A DNA stretch of 64,000 nt from Acidobacteriaceae bacterium (GTDB taxonomy: Bacteria; Acidobacteriota; Terriglobia; Terriglobales; Acidobacteriaceae): NCBI GenBank assembly GCA_025462735.1, contig JAOAPC010000020.1:161421-225420 (forward strand), read 5' to 3'. Below the pieces are notes generated by a model, which was given only the letters and a program-made list of their open reading frames with translations, had not been told where the DNA came from and ran no database searches. A program made the position numbers and the translations under genes. Below are positions 9,784-19,020 of this stretch, in pieces. Position 1 is the stretch's first letter. Every line of letters begins with the position of its first letter.

Positions 9784-11103
9784 TTAGTTTGGCGAGAGCG
9801 TGAAATTAACTGTGATTAGAGTATCAACTTCCACGGGACTCCCATTCAGCAGATATGGCCTGTACTTCCAGCGCTTGACCGCGTCGACTGCGGCCGTAGC
9901 CAGCGAGGGATCTCCAGAAACCACGCGCACATCCTGAACGTTCCCCTCTTTGCTGATAACAACGGCCATGACCACCGAGCCCTGGATTCGGGCAGCTCTC
10001 GCGTCGGAAGGATACGTTGGCTGCACTTTGGAGATTACAAGGCTTTGAGTCACTCCTTGCGAGACTCGCACTCGCAGCGGCCGGGCGCCTTGAGGCGCGA
10101 CCGCCGTACGCTGCGGTTGGCTGTTAGGTTGGGGTCCCGGATCCAGAGTACCGCCCGCTACCGCGAGCCCAGTAGCGCGATCTCCGGCAGTTCTCTCTCC
10201 TGCAACCACTTCTCCGCTGCTCAAGCATGTGGTGGCCTTCCCATCGGCAGCAGCCCGCATCGCGCCACTCTCATCCGAGCAGAGTGCGCGCTGGCCTGAA
10301 CCCGCCACTTCAGGTTCAGCAACAACTTTATATTGGGTTCCGTCACAGCCGGAGATCACATACACGTATCCAGCATGTTTGCCGGTAGCGAGGTCGGCAA
10401 AAGGTCCGTTCGACGCAGACGCTCCAGCGTTATTAGATCCTTGGCCCTTGCCCATCAGCCCCGAAAGGCTGCACGCGTACGTCCCGCGAGCAGAATGATA
10501 GGAGTTCTCGGCGGCAATTATTACTCGCAGTCCCATCTGCGCGCCTTGCTCATTTTGTTTGCTGTTCTGCTGTTCGATATTTTTCAGAAAATCAGGGTCC
10601 GCCAGCGGTACCCGGATCGCGACGCTGATCTCATTGAGGCGCCAACTATCGGCTTCCGTCTTCATCACAAACGTAAAGTGCGGAATAAAAGGCAACGTCT
10701 GCTCCGCCCCCTCCTTAGTCATGCGCAAGGTGACGTCAATCTGGTCTTCATCTCCTGAGAGGCTGTCGCCCTCGACAGTAATTTCCACTTTCTCGTTCTG
10801 TTCCGCTTCTTCCGCCTGCAGCAGTATTGGCCCGGTGTCGAACGTCTCGAACTTTGTGCCGCTCGCTTTTGTCATATTCGCGAACATTGAGAATTCGTCC
10901 AGCATACTCATCCCATTTGTACCGGTCATCCGCTTAAAAGCATTGCGGGTCGTATCCGGTAAATGCTTTTCCAGGTGATTGGGTGCGGTGCCAAAAAACA
11001 TTTCAATCAGCGCCTGTCGCGCGGTTTGCGGAGGAGGCGGAGTTTGAGCCTTGAGGGAAGGGAACAGCAGCAGGGGAAGGAGCCATGCAAAAAGGCGGCG
11101 CAT
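9784..11103 (-). CDS. TonB C-terminal domain protein with a pseudopilin-like middle domain
   Basis: The start is the ATG at 11101-11103, which follows a perfect GGAGG five bases upstream; the product has 439 residues. After a signal peptide (FAWLLPLLLFPSLKAQ) come three parts. Residues 25-190 are an unassigned acidic region. Residues 190-310 resemble the globular part of type IV pseudopilins (IIAAENSYHSARGTYACSLSGL, then HAGYVYVISG, then a CSDESGAMR stretch) but lack the N-terminal pilin helix. Residues 345-439 form a TonB C-terminal domain (QPTYPSDARAARIQGSVVMAVVISKEG, ending in VDAVKRWKYRPYLLNG). Many acidobacterial secreted proteins carry such a TonB domain without an inner-membrane anchor. 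The combination with a pilin-like domain is unusual. Confidence 0.8.
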   Translation of the reverse strand: MRRLFAWLLPLLLFPSLKAQTPPPPQTARQALIEMFFGTAPNHLEKHLPDTTRNAFKRMTGTNGMSMLDEFSMFANMTKASGTKFETFDTGPILLQAEEAEQNEKVEITVEGDSLSGDEDQIDVTLRMTKEGAEQTLPFIPHFTFVMKTEADSWRLNEISVAIRVPLADPDFLKNIEQQNSKQNEQGAQMGLRVIIAAENSYHSARGTYACSLSGLMGKGQGSNNAGASASNGPFADLATGKHAGYVYVISGCDGTQYKVVAEPEVAGSGQRALCSDESGAMRAAADGKATTCLSSGEVVAGERTAGDRATGLAVAGGTLDPGPQPNSQPQRTAVAPQGARPLRVRVSQGVTQSLVISKVQPTYPSDARAARIQGSVVMAVVISKEGNVQDVRVVSGDPSLATAAVDAVKRWKYRPYLLNGSPVEVDTLITVNFTLSPN

Positions 11104-11726
11104 TGGACCTCCAGGAAACACGAGCAGCATACCAGAGTTGCTGCTACGGGATTCTTTCCTTACAGACACCGCCCGGGGAAGATCGTCGGCCATGCCTGTG
11201 CAGCGAATGTGCAAAATTATGCAGTTCAGTCACGTCGGCGGCGGTTGCCCGAATTGCTCGTACGCGAGACCTAATCCCTTGTCCAACACGGGTTTCCCCG
11301 CTTGTCGGCGCTGTTCCGCCAGCAGCAAGCCTTTGGCCGCGAAGGTGCAATTTTCACTTGTCAAGAAAAGAGGCTGCCAGAGTCCATGCTTTCGATCCTC
11401 TTCTTTCCGTGTTCTCGACCCGACCTATGCCGTACGCTCACGGTCTCCGGCGCGCTTACTCTTGGCGCGCTGGGTAGAGCGCAGACGGCGCCTTAGCTGT
11501 AGTTTGTCCCGCCATTCGCCTCTTTTGAACGGTGGCTCCAGAAATGGGGCCACTTTTTTCGCTCCTCCTCTGTGAACCTCTGTGTCCTCTGTGGTTCAAG
11601 CTTTAAAAACCTTTACCAAGAACAATTCTCTGGTCCCTTGCCGACAGCCCGTGAATTGCCGGTGCAGTACGACCTCGTGCCCTGGTGTTACCTTAGAAAA
11701 GCTATAAACCTGGTACTGAGGTGACA
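11104..11726. other. non-coding stretch between the TonB-like gene and the M28 peptidase
   Basis: No reading frame here looks like a protein on either strand: the longest ones are Arg/Ser-rich and have no ribosome site. It must hold the promoters of the two divergent genes. The only recognisable element is the repeat at 11,564-11,610. A short zinc-ribbon-like string (CPNCSYARPN) occurs in one frame near 11,245, but without supporting context. Confidence 0.6.
11564..11610 (+). repeat. diverged intergenic repeat (CTCTGTGTCCTCTGTGGTT)
   Basis: The string TGAACCTCTGTGTCCTCTGTGG followed by TTCAAGCTTTAAAAAC matches the pattern of the repeats at 4,396 and 41,201 with A/G changes. It lies about 115 bases upstream of the M28 peptidase start. 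Confidence 0.6.
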
Positions 11727-13181
11727 ATGCATCGCGGATCGTTTGCAGTCCTGGTTGTGGTTCTCATTTCTTCTTTCTCTTATTCGCAAACCGTAAAGCC
11801 CTCATGGGCTTCTTTGCCGCAGGAAGCTGAGTCCGCTACGCGCGCGTTTCCGCCGGAGTTGAGAAACCAGCTCACACAGATTCGCGATGCCGCCCTCTCC
11901 GATAATTACGCGTACCAGCAACTGGAACATTTAACTGACAGCATCGGGCCCAGGCCGGAGGGATCTCCGCAAGCCGATGCCGCCGCGCATTACGTTGCCG
12001 ACGAATTACGCAAGCTAGGGCTCGATGTTCACCTGGAACCTGTGCCGGTGCACCGCTTCGAACGCGGCACCGACGCAGCGGAGCTACTCGAATATCCAGG
12101 TCAGGTCGATGGAACCAGGCAGAAAATTTTTGTTACCGCTTTGCTGGGAAATTCGCCGACTCCGGAAGGCGGCATCACCGCCGATGTTGTTGTTGTCAAA
12201 AACTTCGACGAGTTGAAACAGCTTGGAAGGGACAAAGTCGCCGGCAAAATCGTACTGTTTAACGTGGTTTACGATCAACGTAAAGCCGCCGCTGGACAGG
12301 CAGGCCCAGCGTATGGCGAGGCCGTCCGCTATCGCGGGGTCGGAGCTGTGGCCGCCGCTGCGCTCGGCGCAGCAGGTTCGCTGGTGCGCTCGGCCGGTGA
12401 CGGAGTATACCGCCTTCCGCACACCGGCTGGAGCGCCGATGCTCCCATCCCGGCAGGCGCGGTCACCGCAGAGGACGCAGGCCTGATAGCGCGCCTTGCG
12501 TCGCGGGGCCGAGTTCGAATTCATCTGACGCTCACTACGAAACAAGGTCCTGAGGCTCAGGGCTACAACGTTGTTGCAGATTTGAAAGGCAGCGAACATC
12601 CTGAACAAATTGTGATCGTCTCCGGTCACCTGGATTCGTGGGACCTTGGCACCGGCGCGATCGATGATGGCGCTGGCGTTGTCGTGGCCATGGAAACCGC
12701 CGAAATCATTCACAAGTTGAATTTGCATCCTCGGCGTACTCTTCGCGTCATAGCGTGGATGAATGAAGAGATGGGCGCAACTGGGGCCGCGGCTTATGCG
12801 AAAGATCACTCAGCAGACGTTGCCAATCATTTTGCCGCCATCGAGAGCGACTTGGGCGCGGAGCATCCATTAGGTTTTCACGCGAAGATCAGCGAGGCTG
12901 CGCACAAACAGCTTTCACCCGTGCAGGACGTGCTCAGCCCTTTCGGCGCGAGCTTACTTCAACTCGTACCGCAATCGCCCGAAACCGATATTGAGCCGCT
13001 GGCCGACAAGGGGGTGCCTGCTTTCGGAGTGTGGCAGAACGGGCTGACGTATTTCATGTATCACCACACCCCCGCCGACACGTTGGATAAAGTTGTTCCG
13101 GAGGAACTCAGAGAGAACGCCGCCTGCATGGCTGTGATGGGCTATGCGCTGGCAGACATGGCGGATCCGCTGCAACGGTAA
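11727..13181 (+). CDS. secreted M28-family metallopeptidase (carboxypeptidase Q-like)
   Basis: The start is the ATG at 11727, with GAGGTG at a good distance just upstream; a GTG 6 bases earlier overlaps that ribosome site. The 484-residue product has a signal peptide (FAVLVVVLISSFSYSQ), an inserted PA domain at about residues 125-250, and the M28 catalytic domain. The co-catalytic zinc ligands are visible: His301 in SGHLDSWD, Asp in AIDDGAG, the Glu pair in MNEEMG, Asp in ESDLG and the His pair in MYHHTPADT. It should release amino acids from peptides outside the cytoplasm. Monocistronic. Confidence 0.92.
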   Translation: MHRGSFAVLVVVLISSFSYSQTVKPSWASLPQEAESATRAFPPELRNQLTQIRDAALSDNYAYQQLEHLTDSIGPRPEGSPQADAAAHYVADELRKLGLDVHLEPVPVHRFERGTDAAELLEYPGQVDGTRQKIFVTALLGNSPTPEGGITADVVVVKNFDELKQLGRDKVAGKIVLFNVVYDQRKAAAGQAGPAYGEAVRYRGVGAVAAAALGAAGSLVRSAGDGVYRLPHTGWSADAPIPAGAVTAEDAGLIARLASRGRVRIHLTLTTKQGPEAQGYNVVADLKGSEHPEQIVIVSGHLDSWDLGTGAIDDGAGVVVAMETAEIIHKLNLHPRRTLRVIAWMNEEMGATGAAAYAKDHSADVANHFAAIESDLGAEHPLGFHAKISEAAHKQLSPVQDVLSPFGASLLQLVPQSPETDIEPLADKGVPAFGVWQNGLTYFMYHHTPADTLDKVVPEELRENAACMAVMGYALADMADPLQR

Positions 13182-13317
13182 TACCGTCAGCTTCTGCGGA
13201 ATCTATCCGAGCCAGCGATAACTGGTCCCTGATCCGCAAGCGAAAACACATACAGAACAACTCTCGCAGATCAATCAACCGGAGATACCGTTAACCCCTG
13301 GAGGCATAAGCCGAATA

Positions 13318-16272
13318 ATGCATATCAAGTCAAGTTTGAGCAGATGGGCGCGCAAGGCACGCCGTTTAAGCACCCTCACTCTTAGTATTTTTTGCTTTAG
13401 CGTATTTGTCACGGCTCAACAAATCGCTCCCGCCATGCCTATGCAGGCGAAGTATGAAGACGGCGCTGAATTCCGGTGGCTGAACAAGAAGGTCCTCGAT
13501 TTGCGTGTGCTGGACAGCATGGAAGACCTTTCCAACTGGTCGTTCGCGGGCGCGGGAGAGATGACTCTAACGGACGTTCACGTCAAAGAAGGCCGGCATT
13601 CGTTGAGAATCCGCTCTACTACCAATGTCGCCCAAGTTGAGGGCAGCGGCGAGTGGGAAGATCTTGTTGCGACCCGCAAATTTCCCGGGGAAGACTGGAG
13701 CCGGTATAACCGCATCTCTCTCTGGGTCTACCCCGATATCATCGGCGCGCCCGCCATTTCCTGTTCTCTGATCCTTCACAATGATGGCTCCCACAAACTG
13801 CCGGATTCATACAACGAGGGACGTCACGAGTCGATCATCCTCAAGAATCACGTGTGGAACCATGTCGTGTGGGAAATTGCTCCACTCGACCGCGACCGTA
13901 TCACTGCGCTCGAGTTTGCCTACAGCCTTCCCAAAAAATTTCCTGACCCCGGCGATCATACGATTTTAGATATCGATCAACTGGAATTGCAGAGTGTAGT
14001 CGCCGATCACGTGGAGGGTTGGGACGTGGCGCCCGGCAAGATTGCTTTCAGCGACAGCGGATATACGACTGGTTCCTCGAAGTCCGCAATCGCCAGCGAT
14101 CTTACAGCGCACGAGTTCTCAGTGATTGACCAGCAGACCGGACAAATCGTCCTCACCAAATCGGTCGAGCAAGCGACCACTGCGTTGGGTAAGTATCAAG
14201 TGCTGGATTTTTCTGAGGTCCGCCAGCCAGGCACGTACGTGATCAAAGCCGGAGATACGCTGACGCGCTCTTTCCGCATCGGAGATGACGCCTGGCTTGA
14301 CAGCATTTGGAAGGCGGTCAACTTCATGTACAGCGAGCGATGCGGAACCGAAATCCCGGGCATTCACGGCAGGTGTCATCAGGATATCTACACAATTCAT
14401 GACGATAAGCGACTTGTCGTCAACGGGGGATACCACGACGCCGGCGACCTCTCCGCAACGGGAAATACGCCCGGAATGGTGTACGCCGTGTTGTCGCTCG
14501 CGGACAGTCTGAAGCGGCAAGGCGAAGACCCGGTGCTCCACGATCGTCTACTGGAAGAAGCGCGCTGGGGTCTGAATTGGGTGCTCAAAACGCGATTTGG
14601 CGACGGCTATCGCAGCACCGGGCAATTAGTCAGCTACTGGACCGACGGCATTATGGGCACAGCAGACGACCGCTTCGGCCAAGCTGTCAATAATCCGGAA
14701 TGGAATTTTCGCGTAAGCGGAGTGGAAGCCCTGGCAGCCCGCATATTGAAGGACAGCGACCCGGAGCTGGCGAACCGTAGCCTGGTGATTGCAGAAGAAG
14801 ACTGGAAGTATGCCGTCGAAGGTCTGAAAACTGCGCCTCCACTGGCCGAAGTTTACGGTGCCCAGGACGAATTGGAGCGAATTTCATTCGGCGTGGTCGC
14901 ATCGGTCGAGCTTTACCTTTCGACCGGAGACGACCGTTACGCGCGGGAGGCTATTGTCTTGGGTGATCAGGTGCTCGCTTCTCAGGAGCGCACCTTGCAG
15001 CCCTGGACGATTCCCTTGACGGGTTATTTCTATACCAGCCCCAAGCGAGAAAATCTTTTTCACCGTTTTCACATCGGCCAGGAGCAAGAGCCGATTATGG
15101 CTCTCATCCACCTGTGCGAAGCGTTCCCTGATCATGAGAAGTGGATGAAGTGGTACTCGGCGGTGGTCTTGCACTCACAGTACTATTTGAAGTCAGCTGC
15201 CGTCGTCGATGAGCCTTATTCGGTTTTGCCGGCGGCAGTGTATCGCGAGAGCGAAGCGCGACTCATTCCTGAAGCCAAAAATTGGACCCCACTTCGTGCG
15301 GCTGATCGCGACGCCTACGTCCAAGAAGTGCGGCGGGGAATTCCCCTTGGTGGCGAGAATTATCTGCGCCGTTTCCCGGTCTGGTTTGATTTTCGTGGCA
15401 ACTCCAGTGTTCTGCTCTCCGAAGCGAAAGCGCTCTCGGCAGCCGGACACTTGCGAGGCGACCTCGAAGCCGAAGACTTGGCTCAGAAGCAGGCTCAATG
15501 GTTGGTCGGCCGCAATCCTTTCGCTGCCAGCGTGATGTACGGCGAGGGATACGACTGGACGCCGCTGTACAGTGTCCGTTCCGGCCAAATGGTCGGCGCG
15601 CTTCCTGTCGGCATTGAAACTAAAGGCTTCGACGACGCTCCTTACTGGCCCAACCAGATTTGCTGGACTTATAAAGAGGTATGGACCCAGCCGGTCGGGC
15701 AGTGGATCTGGCTGATGCAAGACATTAGTGTGCCTGCGACCGTGCGAGGAATGTCCAATCCTGCGAGCCACGTGCCGATCGAGTTCTACGAACAAAAAAA
15801 CGGTCAGGTCACAACCGCGACTTCGAGTCCGCTTGGAGAATTCAATATTCACTTGCCGGAAGGTCACTACGATGTGCGGCAGGGTTTAGCACACACGAGT
15901 GTTACCGTTCTCCCGGGCGGATCCTATGATGTCGATCTGCGTACTGACTACGTCCTCGACTTCAAAGTGACATATCAGGATCTCGGTCACAACGAAGTGT
16001 CATTGCGAGTCTCGGCAGAGGGCGCGGGCCGTCACACGTTCACGATTCGCAGCGACAATCTCACCGTAAAGGAACCAGGCAAACAGGAGCTCGATCTGAC
16101 TTCGGGAGGTGTCCGAGAGGCGGTCTGGCGCGCGCACGTAGTCTCGCCGAAGACGCCTTGGGTGGCGGTGATAATTCCTGATAGCACTCTGAGTGAACGC
16201 CGCGAAATCACTGGGAGCGAAATCCGCAATTCTTTATCGGACACGTCCCCGGGCCGTTCCAAAACTCCTTAA
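13318..16272 (+). CDS. secreted glycoside hydrolase family 9 enzyme
   Basis: The 984-residue protein has a signal peptide (residues 1-36) and a jelly-roll, CBM-like region at about residues 55-225. An immunoglobulin-like cellulase N-terminal domain follows at about 230-325. The GH9 alpha6/alpha6 barrel spans about 330-800. Catalytic landmarks are YHDAGDLS with the base Asp374 and Asp377, and the proton donor Glu787 in TYKEVW. The His/Arg segment expected between them is diverged (NPFAASVMYGEGYDWTP). A C-terminal beta-rich tail (about 810-960) may be another Ig-like module. GH9 enzymes cut beta-1,4-glucans (cellulose, lichenan) or related glycans. Tail and N-terminal domain make it larger than typical endoglucanases. 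GGAGG lies about 15 bases before the ATG, rather far. Confidence 0.88.
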   Translation: MHIKSSLSRWARKARRLSTLTLSIFCFSVFVTAQQIAPAMPMQAKYEDGAEFRWLNKKVLDLRVLDSMEDLSNWSFAGAGEMTLTDVHVKEGRHSLRIRSTTNVAQVEGSGEWEDLVATRKFPGEDWSRYNRISLWVYPDIIGAPAISCSLILHNDGSHKLPDSYNEGRHESIILKNHVWNHVVWEIAPLDRDRITALEFAYSLPKKFPDPGDHTILDIDQLELQSVVADHVEGWDVAPGKIAFSDSGYTTGSSKSAIASDLTAHEFSVIDQQTGQIVLTKSVEQATTALGKYQVLDFSEVRQPGTYVIKAGDTLTRSFRIGDDAWLDSIWKAVNFMYSERCGTEIPGIHGRCHQDIYTIHDDKRLVVNGGYHDAGDLSATGNTPGMVYAVLSLADSLKRQGEDPVLHDRLLEEARWGLNWVLKTRFGDGYRSTGQLVSYWTDGIMGTADDRFGQAVNNPEWNFRVSGVEALAARILKDSDPELANRSLVIAEEDWKYAVEGLKTAPPLAEVYGAQDELERISFGVVASVELYLSTGDDRYAREAIVLGDQVLASQERTLQPWTIPLTGYFYTSPKRENLFHRFHIGQEQEPIMALIHLCEAFPDHEKWMKWYSAVVLHSQYYLKSAAVVDEPYSVLPAAVYRESEARLIPEAKNWTPLRAADRDAYVQEVRRGIPLGGENYLRRFPVWFDFRGNSSVLLSEAKALSAAGHLRGDLEAEDLAQKQAQWLVGRNPFAASVMYGEGYDWTPLYSVRSGQMVGALPVGIETKGFDDAPYWPNQICWTYKEVWTQPVGQWIWLMQDISVPATVRGMSNPASHVPIEFYEQKNGQVTTATSSPLGEFNIHLPEGHYDVRQGLAHTSVTVLPGGSYDVDLRTDYVLDFKVTYQDLGHNEVSLRVSAEGAGRHTFTIRSDNLTVKEPGKQELDLTSGGVREAVWRAHVVSPKTPWVAVIIPDSTLSERREITGSEIRNSLSDTSPGRSKTP

Positions 16273-16383
16273 CGCATCCGGAAACTGATTGTTTGAAGGC
16301 GATAGGCGAGGCTCGGTTTGAATTGTCTCGTATACCGAGACGGACTGTTCGTTCTGCGCGCGGTGTGATTAAATGCCGGAAAC

Positions 16384-17253
16384 ATGCACGCTGCCGCCAT
16401 TCTTGGGCCGGGGAATGTTGCTAAGCCGCTCGCGGCATTTCAGCGCGCGGCCTACACGCAATGGACATCGCTGATCGAGCAGGCCGATGCGATCATAATC
16501 TTCGGCGGCGACGGTACCATTCATCACCATCTTCGAACCTTGGTCGAACTCGGCGTTCCGTTGATGGTCGTTCCGTGCGGCAGCGGAAATGATTTCGCGC
16601 GCGCCCTCGGACTGCAGACTCCGCGCGATTCGCTTTCCGCCTGGCAGAAATTTGCTAGCGGCACTGGCAATATTCGGACGATCGATCTCGGAGTAATTCA
16701 GAATGTAGTTGCTGACGGCGCAAATACAGATCAATCCGTTCCTACCGTTCAGCGTTATTTTTGTTGTGCTGCCGGCGTCGGTCTTGATGCTGAGATCACC
16801 CGTCGCGCTAACGCCCTTCCGCGGTGGATTCGCGGGCACGGCGGATATGGTCTTTCTGCGCCGCGCGAATTCCTTCGCTTCCAGCCTTTTCCCATGAAGG
16901 TCTGTTCCAACGGCGCACCCAGCCAATTCCGGCCCACCATGCTAGCAGCCGTAGCCAATGCGCCTTTTTATGGCGGAGGCATGAAGATCGCGCCCAAGGC
17001 GAAGCTCGATGATGGCAAGCTGGATCTATGCGTCTTGCGCGCCATGGATAAGCTCAACTTGTTTTGCCTCTTTCCCACAGTTTATTTCGGCGGACATTTG
17101 ATTTCGAAAAAAGTCGAATACGATCAAACCGATCGCGTTCGCATCGAGACCGAGGCGCCATTCGAGGTTTACGCCGACGGCGAATATGTGTGCCGAACTC
17201 CGGCTGAATTTCGAGTCGCGCACGAGGCCTTGCAGGTCATTGTCCCGGAATAG
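16384..17253 (+). CDS. diacylglycerol kinase-family lipid kinase
   Basis: The 289-residue product has the GGDGT nucleotide loop (residues 43-47), PCGSGNDFARALG, a C-terminal APYADGE-like EVYADGEYV strand and PFYGGGMKIAPKAKLDDGKLDL. Together these define the DagK/YegS/sphingosine-kinase fold. The N-terminus is short: about 42 residues precede GGDGT and the usual NPxSG opening is replaced by ILGPGN. An in-frame stop just upstream rules out a longer start. It probably phosphorylates a lipid at the inner membrane. The gap to the SppA gene is 40 bases, so they are likely co-transcribed. Confidence 0.86.
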   Translation: MHAAAILGPGNVAKPLAAFQRAAYTQWTSLIEQADAIIIFGGDGTIHHHLRTLVELGVPLMVVPCGSGNDFARALGLQTPRDSLSAWQKFASGTGNIRTIDLGVIQNVVADGANTDQSVPTVQRYFCCAAGVGLDAEITRRANALPRWIRGHGGYGLSAPREFLRFQPFPMKVCSNGAPSQFRPTMLAAVANAPFYGGGMKIAPKAKLDDGKLDLCVLRAMDKLNLFCLFPTVYFGGHLISKKVEYDQTDRVRIETEAPFEVYADGEYVCRTPAEFRVAHEALQVIVPE

Positions 17254-17293
17254 ACACGTCTTTCCCCATGACGGTGCTAAACTACAATCTTGA

Positions 17294-18208
17294 ATGGCTG
17301 AGAACGGACGCTCACGGGTCTGGTTATGGGTACTGATAGGAGGAGGAGCTTTCTTCCTCTTCGTGCTGGCCGTGTTCACCCTGGTTTTCATTGCACTGCA
17401 CGCGAGCGGGCGCCAGGCTGGAATACACGCTTTCGGCGACAAGATCGGCGTCGTCGATCTGGATGGGGTCATTGTTGATCCCAACGAGGTTGTCGAAGAT
17501 CTCCGCAGGTTCGCTGACGATGATTCCATCAAGGCAATCATCATCCACGTGAATTCGCCCGGCGGCGGAGTCGCAGCCTCGGAGGAAATTTATCGCGAAG
17601 TCAAGCGCGTCCGCGACGAGAAGCATAAGCGCATAACGGCGTCCATACAGACGGTCGGCGCCAGCGGCGCGTATTACGTATCCTCCGCCACCAATAAAAT
17701 TTATGCTGATAGCGGCAGCGTTGTGGGATCGATTGGGGTGATCGCCGAATGGGTGAACTATGGCGATCTCATGCGCTGGGCCAAGCTCAAACCGGAAGTG
17801 CTAAAAGTCGGGCAATTCAAAGACACCGGTGACCCTACGCGCGAGCTGACGCCTGCCGAGCGTCAATACATGCAAGGCCTCATCGACAACATGTATGGAC
17901 AGTTTGTGCAGGCCGTGGCCGATGGCCGTCACGCGAAAACTTCTGATATTAAATCGATTGCCGATGGCCGTGTCTGGACTGGCGAACAAGCGATGAACTT
18001 GCATCTGATTGACCAGATTGGCGATTTTCGCTCTGCCGTGCTCGACACTGCCAAGTCCGTGAACATCAGCGGCGAGCCGGTGCTGGTGCATCCGGAGAAA
18101 GACCGCAAGTCGCTGCTTGACCTACTGTTCGGGGACGCCTCCCAGTGGCTGCCCACCAAGGAAAAGTTGCTCGATCAGCAGGTTGGGTTTTACTATCTGT
18201 GGAAATAG
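17294..18208 (+). CDS. sppA: signal peptide peptidase SppA, short form
   Basis: The 304-residue protein has one membrane helix (residues 9-37) and a single S49 ClpP-like domain. The Ser/Lys dyad is visible as Ser124 (VGASGAYYVSS) and Lys176 (VGQFKDTGDPTRELT). Short SppA proteins act as homo-oligomers that clear cleaved signal peptides from the membrane. The frame starts at ATG 17294, shortly after the lipid kinase, which suggests a two-gene unit on envelope lipid and protein turnover. Confidence 0.93.
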   Translation: MAENGRSRVWLWVLIGGGAFFLFVLAVFTLVFIALHASGRQAGIHAFGDKIGVVDLDGVIVDPNEVVEDLRRFADDDSIKAIIIHVNSPGGGVAASEEIYREVKRVRDEKHKRITASIQTVGASGAYYVSSATNKIYADSGSVVGSIGVIAEWVNYGDLMRWAKLKPEVLKVGQFKDTGDPTRELTPAERQYMQGLIDNMYGQFVQAVADGRHAKTSDIKSIADGRVWTGEQAMNLHLIDQIGDFRSAVLDTAKSVNISGEPVLVHPEKDRKSLLDLLFGDASQWLPTKEKLLDQQVGFYYLWK

Positions 18209-18365
18209 CAGGCGGCGATCGCATCTGCCTCTTGCCAACAAGCCCTGAAATTTGAGAAGGTTATGCGGAAGGGTTTCCATCCGCAGGCGGATTGCGGGTC
18301 GAGGCCAGTCGCAAGGCTGGGCCCCGGCTGCAGTATTCTCGAAAAATTGGGGAGCATAAAGAGCC

Positions 18366-18683
18366 ATGACGAAAGCGGATCTGATCGATGAAGTCTCCGG
18401 GTTGGTGGAGTTGACCCGCAAAGATAGCGAGGTGGTCGTCGAGACCATTTTTGACAGCATCGTCCGCTCGTTGCGGGCTGGCGACAAAATTGAAATCCGC
18501 GGTTTTGGCAGCTTTCGCACACGCCAACGCAAGCCCCGTGTCGGACGCAATCCCAAAACCGGCGACCGCGTGGATGTTCCCGCCAAGAAGATTCCGTTCT
18601 TCAAGCCGAGCAAGGAACTGAAAGACTTGGTGAACGGCGAAACCAGCTCCCATGCGCCTGCCACTTCGTCCCCTGCTATGTAG
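18366..18683 (+). CDS. HU/IHF-family DNA-binding protein
   Basis: The 105-residue product matches the HU/IHF fold along its length: TKADLIDEVSGL at the N-terminus, EIRGFGSFRTRQRKPRVGRNPKTGD spanning the beta-arm, and PFFKPSKELKDLVNG at the end. The arm sequence is nearer IHF-beta than HU. It bends DNA and organises the nucleoid. A Ser/Pro-rich tail of about 12 residues is extra. It precedes a small conserved-looking gene by 30 bases, probably one transcript. Confidence 0.93.
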   Translation: MTKADLIDEVSGLVELTRKDSEVVVETIFDSIVRSLRAGDKIEIRGFGSFRTRQRKPRVGRNPKTGDRVDVPAKKIPFFKPSKELKDLVNGETSSHAPATSSPAM

Positions 18684-18713
18684 GGCTTGTTTGTTGTTTA
18701 GAATCTCCCGAGG

Positions 18714-18971
18714 ATGTTCTCCCGCAAAATCCGTGTGGAATACGAGTTGGATGGCAAGCTCGTGCCCTGTCCGCTGAAATGGCTCGATAGCTTTTCCATG
18801 CGCAATTTCACCAATGCCAGCATTTTCGACGATACGATACCTGCCGGCGACGGGCTCATGGAAATCGGTGAGCGAGTTCCGCTGGATAAATTGAGAGAAG
18901 CAATGGCAGATTGGTTCAGGCGGAAAGGATATTTGCCTCAAGGTGCCGGATTGGTCGTCAAGCTCGCTTAA
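18714..18971 (+). CDS. small protein of unknown function downstream of HU/IHF
   Basis: An 85-residue protein without a signal peptide or membrane segment. It opens with a beta strand (RKIRVEYELDGKLVPCPLKWL) and ends with an amphipathic helix and basic patch (LREAMADWFRRKGYLP). I do not recognise the family. The 30-base spacing from the HU/IHF gene suggests co-expression and perhaps a nucleoid or regulatory role, but nothing in the sequence shows it. Codon use is like its neighbours, supporting a real gene. Confidence 0.65.
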   Translation: MFSRKIRVEYELDGKLVPCPLKWLDSFSMRNFTNASIFDDTIPAGDGLMEIGERVPLDKLREAMADWFRRKGYLPQGAGLVVKLA

Positions 18972-19020
18972 CAGTTCGTAGGGTCCCCTGCAAAAAAATA
19001 CTTCTTGCTTCGTCTACCTT

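Noticed and set aside
11204..11575. Possible zinc-ribbon gene in the gap at 11.2-11.6 kb
   Set aside because: Only one CxxC group, no start context, and the rest of the frame is Arg/Ser-rich noise.
12084..12809. Long open frames on the strand opposite the M28 peptidase, GH9, ALDH and TPR genes
   Set aside because: They mirror the codon structure of well-supported genes and show no motifs or ribosome sites.
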